64,000 bases of DNA. Source: Geobacter sp. (GTDB taxonomy: Bacteria; Desulfobacterota; Desulfuromonadia; Geobacterales; Pseudopelobacteraceae). The notes under the pieces were generated by a model, which worked only from the letters and a program-made list of their open reading frames with translations, ran no database searches and was not told the DNA's origin. A program made the translations under genes and the position numbers. The DNA lies in contig WKKS01000001.1 of the NCBI GenBank assembly GCA_009684515.1, positions 947,397-1,011,396 of the forward strand, read 5' to 3'. How positions within the stretch are numbered: the stretch's first letter is position 1; each line of letters opens with the position of its first letter. This document shows positions 18,860 to 27,552 of this stretch, piece after piece.

Positions 18860-20266
18860 TCAGCAAAGGACGAGCGCTTCATCGGCCGCCCGCTGGGCGG
18901 CGGCCACGCAGTCGTTCAGTCCTATGCCGCGGTAGGAATTGCCGGTCAGAATCAGGCCGGGATGTGATTTCAGCCGGGCGTCCAGAGTCTCCAGACGCTT
19001 GCCATGTCCGACCGTGTACTGCGGAATCGCCTGCGGATGCCGGAAAATGCGGACAAAGGAAGGTTCCGCCTCGATCTTCATAATCGCCTTCAGATCTTTT
19101 TTGACCCGTGCCGCCACCTCGTCATCACTCAGCTTGACGTATTCCGGAAAACAGGCCCCACCCATCATGCTGCGCAGCAGCACCTTGCCTTCCGGGGCGC
19201 GATTCTCGAACATGCTGGAATCCCACAGGGTACCCAGCGTGCTGCGCCCTTCTTTTTTCGGAATCAGATATCCGAAACCATCCAGCGGATGGGCGATGCG
19301 GTCACGCTCGTAACCGAAACAGATCACCGTCATGCTGGCATAGGGAATCTGCCGCAAGACGCCCGAAACAGAGGCATCCAGCCCGGCCAGCATCTCAGCC
19401 GCCGCAAAGGCCGGCGAGGCCACAATCACCAGATCGGCTTCCTGCTCGGAGCCATCGGAGCATTTTACCCGGTAGCGGGCGCTGCCACCCTTTTCAACCG
19501 CAGTGACGGTAATCCCCGGCTTGACAATCCCACCCAATGATTCCGACAACGCGTCCGAAAGAGCCTGGATACCTTCGCGGAACGAGGTCAGCACGCCACC
19601 CGGTCCGGCCGCGCTGGAAACAACTTTCCCCGCAGCAACATCCTGCTTCTTCTTTTTGGCCAGCATGATCATGGCCCGCACCAGTCCGCCGTATTCCCGT
19701 TCCAGTTCGGCGATGCGCGGAAAACAGGAGACCAGTGACATAGTTTCCGGATCACCGGCAAATATGCCTGAAACCATCGGCGCAATCAGCTTGTCCAGCG
19801 CCTCCTTGCCCAGGCGGCGTCGCCCGAAATCTGCCAGCGACTCATCGGTTCCGGACGGCGCGGACGCAATAAAGGGTGTCGGCTCCAGCGCCAGACGCAG
19901 TTTGCCGGGCCAGGAGATCAGACCGCTTTTCAGAAAGGATGGTCCCCCCTCCGGCAGGCGATGCAGCTCTCCACCGGAAAAGATAAAGCGCTTGCGGGCG
20001 TTGTCGTTGCTGCGGTGCAGCTGACCCTCCACTCCAATCGCCTTGCAAAGATCCAGCGTCTGCGGCTTGCTGTCCAGAAAACCGTTCGGACCCCATTCGC
20101 AGGTATAACCATCCGCTTTGATGCTCCAGATTTTGCCACCGACTCGCTGCTCTTTTTCCAGCAGGCTGATCTCCAGCTCTTTTCCGGCCGCTTCTGCCTT
20201 GGAACGGAGCAGCCAGGCCGTCGCCAGGCCGGAGATGCCGCCGCCGATAATGATGGCTTTTTTCAT
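18860..20266 (-). CDS. hemG: Oxygen-dependent-type protoporphyrinogen oxidase (HemG/HemY family)
   Basis: A 468-residue FAD enzyme that oxidises protoporphyrinogen IX (or coproporphyrinogen III in some relatives) late in haem synthesis. The N-terminal dinucleotide fold reads AIIIGGGISGLATAWLL. The family segments GGKIWS, EWGPNGFL and PMVSGIFAGDPETMS are present. The C-terminus has the second FAD motif in LTGNSYRGIGLNDCVA. The ATG at 20266 has AAAGGA eight bases upstream; a longer frame to 20308 adds 14 residues before the Rossmann strand and is less likely. It ends in its own terminator. In an anaerobe the electron acceptor would not be oxygen; that is inference. Confidence 0.92.
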   Translation of the reverse strand: MKKAIIIGGGISGLATAWLLRSKAEAAGKELEISLLEKEQRVGGKIWSIKADGYTCEWGPNGFLDSKPQTLDLCKAIGVEGQLHRSNDNARKRFIFSGGELHRLPEGGPSFLKSGLISWPGKLRLALEPTPFIASAPSGTDESLADFGRRRLGKEALDKLIAPMVSGIFAGDPETMSLVSCFPRIAELEREYGGLVRAMIMLAKKKKQDVAAGKVVSSAAGPGGVLTSFREGIQALSDALSESLGGIVKPGITVTAVEKGGSARYRVKCSDGSEQEADLVIVASPAFAAAEMLAGLDASVSGVLRQIPYASMTVICFGYERDRIAHPLDGFGYLIPKKEGRSTLGTLWDSSMFENRAPEGKVLLRSMMGGACFPEYVKLSDDEVAARVKKDLKAIMKIEAEPSFVRIFRHPQAIPQYTVGHGKRLETLDARLKSHPGLILTGNSYRGIGLNDCVAAAQRAADEALVLC

Positions 20267-20416
20267 AGATTGATTCCTTTCAGGAAATCCTGATGATGAA
20301 TAAGACAAAATTTAAGGGAATGTACCGCGTGGGTGGTGGTTGTGCAAGGTGTTTTGGCAATAAAGGAAGCCGTTTGCCGTTTACAATTTGTGTCCGTCAG
20401 TCTCGCTCGATATATT

Positions 20417-21157
20417 TCATTCCAGCAACTCCGCCATCTCATCCTTGAGCGCCACCCCGGAAAGAGCGCGCCGTATGGCTTCTCCGGTCAGATATAGCAG
20501 TTTTGCGGCAGCGGCCTCGTACCCCAAACCTTCCGGTGGTCGGATGTTGGAGATGCAGTTCCGCTGTGCATCACTGTTTCCCGGTTGAGGCGCAAAGGTC
20601 AGATAGATGCCGAGACTGTCGGCAGCACTCAGGCCGGGGCGCTCACCGACGATGATTACCGCCACCCGCGCTCCCAGCAGTCTGCCGATTTCGTCCGACA
20701 GTGCCACGCGGCCGTTGGCAACCAGGCAGACCGGGGCAACACGAATCTGCCGCGACCGGTAGCCTTTCAATATGGCCTGCAACAGTGGAAGCCCGTGCTG
20801 CCCGACGGCGGTTGAGGAGAGACCGTTCGTGACGATCAGCGCCACGTCCGCATCATCGGCATTATAATTCCTGAGCCGGGATCGGGATTCCTGGCTGAGA
20901 ATCCGCCCCAGGTCGGGGCGACGGAGATATTCACTGCGATTCGCCACTGGTGTATCCAGGATTAGAACCTCTTCTCCAAGAGTCCGCAGTTGTTCGGCAA
21001 AAACCTCGCTAGCCCAGGGAAAGTGCACCGCGTCCCGCGCCCGGGCATGTGCCAGCTGGAAATCCAGCAGTCCCCGGGTCGGAAGAGCATGTCCGACCCG
21101 CCCCAATGCAATGCGCGCCTGGGTAAAGCGGCGCAGGGTAACCCACGAATCGCTCAT
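20417..21157 (-). CDS. eutC: Ethanolamine ammonia-lyase small subunit
   Basis: A 246-residue EutC subunit, which with EutB forms the adenosylcobalamin-dependent lyase that turns ethanolamine into acetaldehyde and ammonia. Recognisable segments are RIALGRVGHALPT, FQLAHARARDAVH and the cobalamin-side VGERPGLSAADSLGIYLTF. The start overlaps the eutB stop by four bases (ATGA), so the subunits are translationally coupled. No eutA reactivase, aldehyde dehydrogenase or shell protein gene is adjacent. Confidence 0.95.
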   Translation of the reverse strand: MSDSWVTLRRFTQARIALGRVGHALPTRGLLDFQLAHARARDAVHFPWASEVFAEQLRTLGEEVLILDTPVANRSEYLRRPDLGRILSQESRSRLRNYNADDADVALIVTNGLSSTAVGQHGLPLLQAILKGYRSRQIRVAPVCLVANGRVALSDEIGRLLGARVAVIIVGERPGLSAADSLGIYLTFAPQPGNSDAQRNCISNIRPPEGLGYEAAAAKLLYLTGEAIRRALSGVALKDEMAELLE

Positions 21158-22551
21158 ACTGTGCCTCTCGTCAATTCTTTCACGGCTTCCAGCAGACGCG
21201 GCGATTTTAGGCCCCGGCTCAAAGCATTACGCCCATCAAATATCCCCATGCGGTTCAGCCAATCCTCGAATTCGGGCGCGGGGCGCAGCCCCATCACCCG
21301 GCGCAGGTAAAGTGCGTCATGGAACGAGCTGCTCTGGTAGGCCAGCATGACGTCATCGGCACCGGGAACCCCCATGATGTAACTGCAGCCGGCCACCCCC
21401 AGCAGGGTCAGCAGGTTGTCCATATCGTTTTGGTCCGCCTCGGCATGGTTGGTGTAACAGACATCGCACCCCATCGGTAGCCCCAGCAGTTTGCCGCAGA
21501 AATGGTCCTCCAGCCCGGCCCGGATGATCTGCTTGCCGTCATACAGGTATTCCGGCCCGATGAAACCGACCACGGTATTGACCAATAGCGGCGAGAACTC
21601 GCGCGCCACGGCGTAGGCCCGCGCCTCGCAGGTCTGGGCGTCGATCCCATGATGGGCGTCGGCCGACAGCGCGCTCCCCTGTCCGGTTTCAAAATACATC
21701 AGGTTGTCGCCTTGAGTACCGCGCCTCAGGGCCAGGGCCGTCTCGCGGGCTTCCGCCAGCAGCGCCAGGTTGATGCCGAAGCTCTTGTTGGCCGCCTCGG
21801 TCCCGGCAATGGATTGGAAGACCAGATCCACGGGAGCGCCGCGACGCATCAGTTCCAGAGTGGTAGTGACATGGGACAGCACACAGGATTGGGTCGGGAT
21901 TTCATGACGCTGGATGATGTCATCCAGCAGGTGCAGCAGATTTTCCACATTTTTGGGACTGTCCGTGGCCGGGTTGATACCGATAACCGCATCGCCGCTG
22001 CCGTATAACAGTCCATCCAGTACGCTGGCGGCGATGCCACGGAGATCGTCGGTGGGATGGTTGGGCTGCAGCCGCGTTGAAAGCCGGCCCGGCAGTCCGA
22101 TTGTGTTGCGGAAGCGGGTGATCACCGAGCAGCGCCTGGCCACCGCAATCAGATCCTGGTTGCGCATGATCTTGGAGACCGCCGCAACCATTTCCGGCGT
22201 AACTCCCCAGCACACCGCAGTGATTTCCTCATCGGAAGTGCTGTCGCTCAACAGCCATTCTCGCAACTCTCCAACAGTTAATGACGAGATCGGGGCAAAA
22301 GCGGCCCGGTCGTGTGACTCCTCAATCAGTCGGCTGACCTCGTCAATCTCCGGCGAAATCAGAGGTTTCTCCAGAAAAATCTTCAGCGGCAAATCGGCCA
22401 GCAGCCATTGGGCAACAGCCCGTTCTTCTTCCGAGACGGCGGCAATCCCGGCCAGCTCATCCGCCGACCGCAGCGGCGACGCCTTGGCCAGCACGGTTTT
22501 AAGATCCGCAAAACCGTAGCTGCGTCCTTTGAAGCTTTTGGTGTATTCCAT
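21154..22551 (-). CDS. eutB: Ethanolamine ammonia-lyase large subunit
   Basis: A 465-residue catalytic large subunit with the TIM-barrel fold. Typical segments are FLEKPLISPEIDEVSRLI, GLPGRLSTRLQPNHPTDD, IGINPATDS, the FETGQGSALSADAHHG substrate loop, and YTNHAEADQNDMD. Length is normal. GGAG lies about ten bases before the ATG. The 206-base gap upstream holds no cobalamin riboswitch that I can see. It is the first gene of a two-gene operon. In this organism it would supply carbon, nitrogen or acetaldehyde from ethanolamine outside a microcompartment. Confidence 0.96.
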   Translation of the reverse strand: MEYTKSFKGRSYGFADLKTVLAKASPLRSADELAGIAAVSEEERAVAQWLLADLPLKIFLEKPLISPEIDEVSRLIEESHDRAAFAPISSLTVGELREWLLSDSTSDEEITAVCWGVTPEMVAAVSKIMRNQDLIAVARRCSVITRFRNTIGLPGRLSTRLQPNHPTDDLRGIAASVLDGLLYGSGDAVIGINPATDSPKNVENLLHLLDDIIQRHEIPTQSCVLSHVTTTLELMRRGAPVDLVFQSIAGTEAANKSFGINLALLAEARETALALRRGTQGDNLMYFETGQGSALSADAHHGIDAQTCEARAYAVAREFSPLLVNTVVGFIGPEYLYDGKQIIRAGLEDHFCGKLLGLPMGCDVCYTNHAEADQNDMDNLLTLLGVAGCSYIMGVPGADDVMLAYQSSSFHDALYLRRVMGLRPAPEFEDWLNRMGIFDGRNALSRGLKSPRLLEAVKELTRGTV

Positions 22552-22757
22552 GATGGTCGATCTCCATCAGCTGAATGCAATGATTTCACTAGGAGCATTA
22601 TCTCGACGTTTATTGCGCAAGTTTGCGAACTATATCCATTTGCTAATGCTAATACAAGTTGATTCCATTTTATTTATCAGGTACATCCCCGTTGACAGCA
22701 GACTCTGCAGAGCTTACAGTTCTTGTTGATTTTTTTTCTGAAAGGAAGTCTGGCATC

Positions 22758-23669
22758 ATGGCACAAATCGATTATTACAAGGCGCTGGGAGTTGAAAAAG
22801 GGGCCTCGGCCGACGATATCAAAAAGGCCTTCCGCAAGCTGGCGGTCAAGTATCACCCCGACCGCAATCCGAATGACAAATCCGCCGAGGACAAGTTCAA
22901 GGAGATCAACGAGGCCTACGCCGTTCTTTCCGATCCGAAGAAGAAAGAGCAGTACGATACCTTCGGCTCCAGCGGATTCCATCAGCAGTACAGTCAGGAA
23001 GACATTTTCCGCGGCTTCGATTTCGGCAATGCTTACAAGGATATGGGTGGTGGTTTTGGAGGCGGCGGGGCCGAGGATATCTTTTCGCGCCTGTTCGGCG
23101 GTTCTTTTGGGCGCGGGGGAGGGCGGGGAGGCTTCCGGGCCGGGCCGCAGCGGGGCAGCGACCATGAAATGGAAGTCACCATCAGCTTCCGGGATGCCGC
23201 TTTGGGAAACGAAAAGCAGATCGCCTTTAGACGGGACGGCCAACGTGAGGAGTTGAAGGTCAAGATTCCGGCCGGTGTCGATAACGGCAGCAAAATCCGC
23301 ATCAGCGGCAAGGGAGGGCAGGGTGAAGGCGGCGGTCCGGCCGGCGATCTGTTTTTGATCCTGCGGGTGCAGAACGATCCGGTCTTTACCCGCGACGGCG
23401 GTGATCTGCTGGTTGACCGCTCCATCACTTTCAGCGCCGCCTGTCTTGGGACATCGCTGGATGTACCGACTCTGGACGGCGACAAGCGCATCAAGGTTCC
23501 GGCCGGAATCCAGCCCGGCACCAAGATCCGCCTGAAAGGGTGCGGCATAAAACCGCTCGGATCAAACAGCAAGGGCGATCTGTATGTAAAAATCGGCGTT
23601 CACGTTCCGGAAGCACTCAATGGTGAACAAAAGAAAATTGTGGAGGAGATGGCTGCCAAGGGACTTTAG
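22758..23669 (+). CDS. DnaJ-family chaperone without zinc finger (CbpA-like)
   Basis: A 303-residue J-domain protein. The J domain is at residues 5-70 with HPD at 33-35. A Gly/Phe-rich linker (about 90-135) follows. Two C-terminal substrate-binding beta-domains start near residue 140. The four CxxCxGxG zinc repeats of true DnaJ are absent, which places it with type II/CbpA proteins that stimulate DnaK. The ATG at 22758 has AAAGGAAG upstream; the frame is open further 5' but without J-domain-like sequence. A terminator follows. Confidence 0.93.
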   Translation: MAQIDYYKALGVEKGASADDIKKAFRKLAVKYHPDRNPNDKSAEDKFKEINEAYAVLSDPKKKEQYDTFGSSGFHQQYSQEDIFRGFDFGNAYKDMGGGFGGGGAEDIFSRLFGGSFGRGGGRGGFRAGPQRGSDHEMEVTISFRDAALGNEKQIAFRRDGQREELKVKIPAGVDNGSKIRISGKGGQGEGGGPAGDLFLILRVQNDPVFTRDGGDLLVDRSITFSAACLGTSLDVPTLDGDKRIKVPAGIQPGTKIRLKGCGIKPLGSNSKGDLYVKIGVHVPEALNGEQKKIVEEMAAKGL

Positions 23670-23697
23670 TGCGGAATTAATACGTTAGAAGGACTGC

Positions 23698-23732
23698 AAG
23701 AACCTCCGGGGCAAAAAACTCCGGAGGTTCTT
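23698..23732. terminator. Bidirectional terminator between dnaJ-like gene and ispF
   Basis: A 12-bp perfect stem (AAGAACCTCCGG / CCGGAGGTTCTT) with an 11-base loop lies between the convergent stops of the J-protein gene and ispF. The right arm is followed by TTTGCG. Confidence 0.88.
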
Positions 23733-23737
23733 TGCGT

Positions 23738-24217
23738 TTATTTGAATGAGGTCATCAGAGCCACTGCATGTGCAGAGATTCCTTCACCACTGCCGGTGAA
23801 ACCCAGCTCCTCTTCAGTGGTAGCCTTGACGTTAACCTGCCCGACGGTTGTCTTCAATACCCTGGCGATATTCTCCCTCATGGTTGCGATATGCGGCGCC
23901 ATTTTGGGCCTCTGGGCAATGATGGTGGCATCCAGATTGCCAAGAGTGTATCCGAGTTCGGCAGCAAGCTTGCCGACATGCTCCAATAGTTTCAAGCTGT
24001 CGGCCCCTTTGAAAGCCGGATCGGTATCTGGAAAATGCTTGCCGATATCCCCTTCGCCAATCGCTCCCAGAATGGCGTCGGCAATGGCATGCAACAGCAC
24101 ATCAGCATCGGAATGCCCCAGCAGTCCTTTTTCGTAAGGGATATCCACCCCCCCCATGATCAGCTTTCTACCCTCCACCAGCCGGTGAACGTCGTATCCG
24201 TGTCCTATGCGCATCAT
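23738..24217 (-). CDS. ispF: 2-C-methyl-D-erythritol 2,4-cyclodiphosphate synthase
   Basis: A 159-residue enzyme of the non-mevalonate isoprenoid pathway. It makes the cyclic diphosphate from CDP-methylerythritol 2-phosphate. The zinc ligands of the family are D9 and H11 (GYDVHR) plus the His in [13 protein letters not shown]. The [14 protein letters not shown] segment and the C-terminal [16 protein letters not shown] are characteristic. It lies 17 bases downstream of the accessory DUF1016 gene on the same strand, so read-through from that gene is possible. ispD is not in the window. Confidence 0.97.
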   Translation of the reverse strand: MMRIGHGYDVHRLVEGRKLIMGGVDIPYEKGLLGHSDADVLLHAIADAILGAIGEGDIGKHFPDTDPAFKGADSLKLLEHVGKLAAELGYTLGNLDATIIAQRPKMAPHIATMRENIARVLKTTVGQVNVKATTEEELGFTGSGEGISAHAVALMTSFK

Positions 24218-24234
24218 ATTTTTTCCTCTCCTAT

Positions 24235-25293
24235 TTAGTCGTCTTCTGATATTCCGTCCGAAAATTCCGCTTCAAGCTCTTCAATGGTTGGCAGACACCC
24301 TTTAAGGTTATCCGGGATAGCGGCAACCAGCTGATACTCGGAGACACCCATTGGCTTTGAAATGTCTTTCAGTGCATATTCGGCAATCAAGCCTTTGCGA
24401 TCTTTACAGAGAATCAAGCCAATTGACGGATTATCGCTTTCATGCCGCATGGTGGCATCCACCGCCGAGAGATAAAAATTTAGTTTTCCGGCATATTCCG
24501 GCCTGAACTTGGTTGCTTTCAGTTCTATCACCACGTAACAGCGGAGCTTCAGGTGGTAGAAGAGCAAATCAATGAAAAAATCTTCTCCCTCCACCTCCAG
24601 AGGTACCTGTTTGCCAACGTAGGAGAAGCCGGCTCCCAGTTCCAGTAAAAAGCTGGTGATGTGTTTGACCAGTTCGCGTTCGACTTCTCGCTCATTAGCA
24701 TCATTGCCAAGTCCGAGAAAGTCAAATATATAGGGGTCTTTCAAGGTCTGTTGCGCCAGATCCGATTGCAGAGGTGGTAACGTGTCGGCAAAATTGCTGA
24801 TGGCTTTACCTTGCCGATAAAAGAGGCGGGATTCAATCTGCATGAGCAGAATGTCGCGCGACCAGCCATGCTCGAATGCCTTGTGAATGTACCATTCGCG
24901 TTCTTCTGGTGATTTGACCTTTTGAATTAGACGGACAACATGTCCCCATGGCAATTGTGAAACAAGCTGTTTCACTTTTTGCTCATCCGGATATACATCG
25001 GCAAAAGCTCTCATAAACAGTATGTTTCTAGGCGAAAACCCCTTCATATCAGAAAACTCGGCCCGCAGGTCCCTTGCCAGCCGCTCAATGACCTTTGCGC
25101 CCCATCCTTCGCGTTCCTGCCGCTCAAGGATATCGCGACCGATCTGCCAGTAGAGCATGATCAGTTCGCGGTTGGCTGAAAGGGCCGCCCGCGTTCTGGA
25201 GGTGCGGATGCGGGTTTTCAAATCGTTTAGAAAATGGTTGTAACCGGTTGTGTCAAGGGTAGTCACGGTTTCCTCCAACACTTCAGCTGTCAT
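24235..25293 (-). CDS. DUF1016 / PDDEXK nuclease-domain protein (YhcG-like), first copy
   Basis: About 352 residues from the ATG at 25293. The N-terminal helical DUF1016 part has [23 protein letters not shown] and [14 protein letters not shown]. The C-terminal PD-(D/E)XK nuclease-like fold has [21 protein letters not shown] (the D, then ExK). Members are often found beside type I restriction systems and in defence islands, but their function is not established. The frame is open upstream with an ATG at 25368 and a GTG at 25386. Those would place the 49-bp-spaced palindromes inside the gene, and no candidate has a good ribosome site. The start is therefore uncertain. Confidence 0.8.
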   Translation of the reverse strand: MTAEVLEETVTTLDTTGYNHFLNDLKTRIRTSRTRAALSANRELIMLYWQIGRDILERQEREGWGAKVIERLARDLRAEFSDMKGFSPRNILFMRAFADVYPDEQKVKQLVSQLPWGHVVRLIQKVKSPEEREWYIHKAFEHGWSRDILLMQIESRLFYRQGKAISNFADTLPPLQSDLAQQTLKDPYIFDFLGLGNDANEREVERELVKHITSFLLELGAGFSYVGKQVPLEVEGEDFFIDLLFYHLKLRCYVVIELKATKFRPEYAGKLNFYLSAVDATMRHESDNPSIGLILCKDRKGLIAEYALKDISKPMGVSEYQLVAAIPDNLKGCLPTIEELEAEFSDGISEDD

Positions 25294-25323
25294 TTTAGTG
25301 ATCTGCCCAGACTCATATGGTTT

Positions 25324-25479
25324 TCTATAGACGACTCGATCGTTCAATAACGAGTTATTTGCGGACATTTTGTCTATAGATAACACTATTTATTTCGAAT
25401 GGTTATGCAGGGGTGGATAGTTCTATAGATAATTTATTTATTAAATACAGCACGAATTCAGGCTTGTTTTGTCCATAGG
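25324..25479. repeat. Array of TCTATAGA palindromes spaced 49 bp
   Basis: The 8-bp palindrome TCTATAGA occurs at 25324, 25373 and 25422, exactly 49 bases apart. A degenerate copy, TCCATAGG, occurs at 25472. Copies two and four share TTTTGTC-ATAG-TA. A further palindrome, AATAACGAGTTATT, lies between copies one and two. The array lies upstream of the first DUF1016 gene and downstream of the second, and looks like a set of operator sites. Confidence 0.6.
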
Positions 25480-25501
25480 TAGCGCGTATGACGCAGCTTA
25501 C

Positions 25502-26518
25502 CTATCCACTTTCTTCACCAACATTCAGCAGATAAAACTCATGCAGCTTTGCCTGCAACAGTTGCTTGTCCGGCAACTGGGTTTGATACTCGGCAATCAT
25601 GGCTGGAGAAAGCGACCGGCTGAGGGCATACTCAACTACCTCGGCATCCTTGCTGGCACAGAGCAACACCCCGATGGCCGGGTTTTCATGCGCCTTTTTC
25701 ACGTCGCGATCAAGCGCCTCCAGATAAAATCCCAACTTGCCGAGGTATTCCGGCTCAAACCGCCCAACTTTCAACTCAATCGCCACCAGGCAATTCAGCC
25801 CGCGATGAAAGAACAGTAAATCCAGAGCAAAGTCGCGCTTGCCGACCTGCACCGGAAACTCGGAACCGACAAAACAGAAATCCCGCCCCAATTCAATGAG
25901 GAATTCCTTCAACTTATGCAACAGCCCCTTGTGCAGGTCGGATTCATCATGACCATCCGGCAAACCGAGAAATTCCAGCAGATATGAGTCTTTGAAAACG
26001 CTGAGGGCGTCAGGATGAATTTGTGTCACCAGTGGTGACACTTTTGGCGGGTGCAGCACCGTGCGCTCGAACAGAGCGGCTTTGAACTGGCGTTCAAGTT
26101 CCCGTTTGCTCCATTTTTCCTGTATCGCCAGACGCAAGTAAAACTCCCGTTCTTCCGGGTGCTTGCTCTGGCTGAGAATGATCAGGTTATGGCTCCAGGA
26201 TAATTGTCCCACCAGCGGTGAGACTTTTTCGTCCAGGCGGTATGTCTCGTAAAACTGCCGCATCCGGAACAGGTTTCGGCGCGTGAAACCGCGCAGACCA
26301 GGTTGGGTGTGGGCAAGGTAGGCGGCAAGCTGCTCTACCACGCCGTCGCCCCATTCGGCGTTTTCAATCTTTCTGCTGATATACTCGCCCACATGCCAGT
26401 ACAAATCGATCAGGGTGGTGTTGACCGCCTGAAAGGCCTTGTGACGCGCGGCTTGGATCAGGTTTACAACTTCGGCGAATGCGGATTCGGTGTGATCTTT
26501 TGTTGTCGGTTTTTTCAT
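25502..26518 (-). CDS. DUF1016 / PDDEXK nuclease-domain protein (YhcG-like), second copy
   Basis: A 338-residue paralogue of the next gene downstream. It has the same order: helical DUF1016 part (TTLIDLYWHVGEYISRKIE, FTRRNLFRMRQFYE) and a nuclease-like domain with FALDLLFFHRGLNCLVAIELK, where the Asp and ExK of the PDDEXK core are kept. The two copies are clearly diverged, so this is not a recent duplication. It overlaps the upstream restriction-modification remnant by four bases (ATGA), so the two share a transcript. A nucleic-acid role is inferred from the fold only. Confidence 0.85.
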   Translation of the reverse strand: MKKPTTKDHTESAFAEVVNLIQAARHKAFQAVNTTLIDLYWHVGEYISRKIENAEWGDGVVEQLAAYLAHTQPGLRGFTRRNLFRMRQFYETYRLDEKVSPLVGQLSWSHNLIILSQSKHPEEREFYLRLAIQEKWSKRELERQFKAALFERTVLHPPKVSPLVTQIHPDALSVFKDSYLLEFLGLPDGHDESDLHKGLLHKLKEFLIELGRDFCFVGSEFPVQVGKRDFALDLLFFHRGLNCLVAIELKVGRFEPEYLGKLGFYLEALDRDVKKAHENPAIGVLLCASKDAEVVEYALSRSLSPAMIAEYQTQLPDKQLLQAKLHEFYLLNVGEESG

Positions 26519-27414
26519 GCTCGGCTCTTTTTACTTTTTGATTCCACCACCAGCGGCGCAATCAACTGCTGATACCGCTCAAACAGAAACGCCACCCGCT
26601 CGGCTTCGGTTTTGAAGGCGGTTTTGCCATACGCTACATCAACGGCGCGGTCAAGCACCTGATGTGCCTTGACCAGTTCCGGCGGCATGGTCAGGGGATC
26701 GTAGAGGTCGGCAAGAGTTGAAGTGGGATATTTGGCGCGGGCATCAAGCCCCCCTTGGGCGGCGGCTTCGATGGCGGCCTGCTGTTTTTCGGTCGGTTCA
26801 GACCAGGGGAAGTTGTTGTAGACGATGGAGTTTGAATAGCGATAGTCGCTTTTTAATCGTCCGCAGGTGGTACGCATCCAGGCCATGTGCATGGTTGAGC
26901 AGAGTACCCCGAAATGGAAGAGCTTAGCCATGGGAACAAACTGAACAGTGTTGCTACAAATCACCTCGCTGGAGACAAAAGCAATCGGAATGAAGGGGCG
27001 GCGTTCGGAGGATACCTCCGGCACTGCCAAGTAATTGCTGGCCGGTTGTGAGATCTGGCGGAACAGCGTCGGATAACGGGCAAAGTCTGAGACCAGCACG
27101 CATCGTGGAAGATCACGCTCTTTCAGGCCGGGAAAATAGTCGAACGCCTGACGGGCGGCGCGGTCAAGATCCTTGCCGCGCGACTTGTGTTCGACCAGAA
27201 GTACACCTTTCCAGAGCAGGTCAATAAAACCACCGTGGCCATCATCCTTTTTAACCGGAGCTTCAAACGATGCGACCCTTCTACGGGTAATGCCAAAGAC
27301 GTTGAAGAAATTGTCCCAAAAACTTTTTGCTTCGGCATCTTCCGAACATTCTGTTGCCCATTCGCGGCTGAAGGCCAGAGCGCGGTCACGTATTTCATTC
27401 CAGGAAAGGGGCAT
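26515..27414 (-). pseudogene. Type IIG restriction-modification protein with internal in-frame deletion
   Basis: A 299-residue open frame that joins the two ends of a much larger (about 900-1000 residue) MmeI/PglX-like nuclease-methyltransferase. Residues 1-112 match the N-terminal nuclease, with D65, E75 and K77 forming the PD-(D/E)XK set. Residues about 115-299 match the extreme C-terminus (segments QPASNYLAVPEVSSERR, YNNFPWSEP and DLYDPLTMPPELVKAH). The whole methyltransferase core, including the NPPY motif, is missing. The join lies near residue 113 (about 27075). The frame is intact, so a short protein may be made, but it cannot methylate DNA. Family knowledge is recalled, not searched. 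Confidence 0.78.
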
Positions 27415-27446
27415 CAGAGTACCTCAAGAATATTTGGACTTTTTTT

Positions 27447-27460
27447 GGCTCTGTTACAAA
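27447..27460 (+). other. Possible IS6-like terminal repeat remnant
   Basis: The 14-mer GGCTCTGTTACAAA differs at one position from the terminal repeat remembered for IS6-family elements such as IS6100. No transposase or second end is seen, so it may be chance. Confidence 0.2.
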
Positions 27461-27461
27461 A

Positions 27462-27499
27462 ACAGCACGGTATCTAATGAAGTTGATAACTCGTGCTGT
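27462..27499. repeat. Inverted repeat ACAGCACG...CGTGCTGT upstream of the nuclease block
   Basis: An 8-bp perfect inverted repeat (27462-27469 and 27492-27499) lies 48 bases before the start of the restriction-modification remnant. The right arm extended on the - strand, ACAGCACGAGTT, matches 11 of 12 bases of ACAGCACGAATT at 25447-25458 on the + strand. It could be an operator or a cassette boundary. Confidence 0.5.
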
Positions 27500-27552
27500 G
27501 AATAGTTAGTTGTAAGAATTTTAACGGCAACTCACCGCAAGTCACTCAAACT

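Noticed and set aside
22552..22757. Cobalamin riboswitch upstream of eutB
   Set aside because: No B12-box-like sequence was found on either strand in this gap.
25324..25479. CRISPR array as explanation of the 49-bp period
   Set aside because: The repeated part is only about 8-15 bases and the copies are too few and too short for CRISPR repeats; no cas genes are present.
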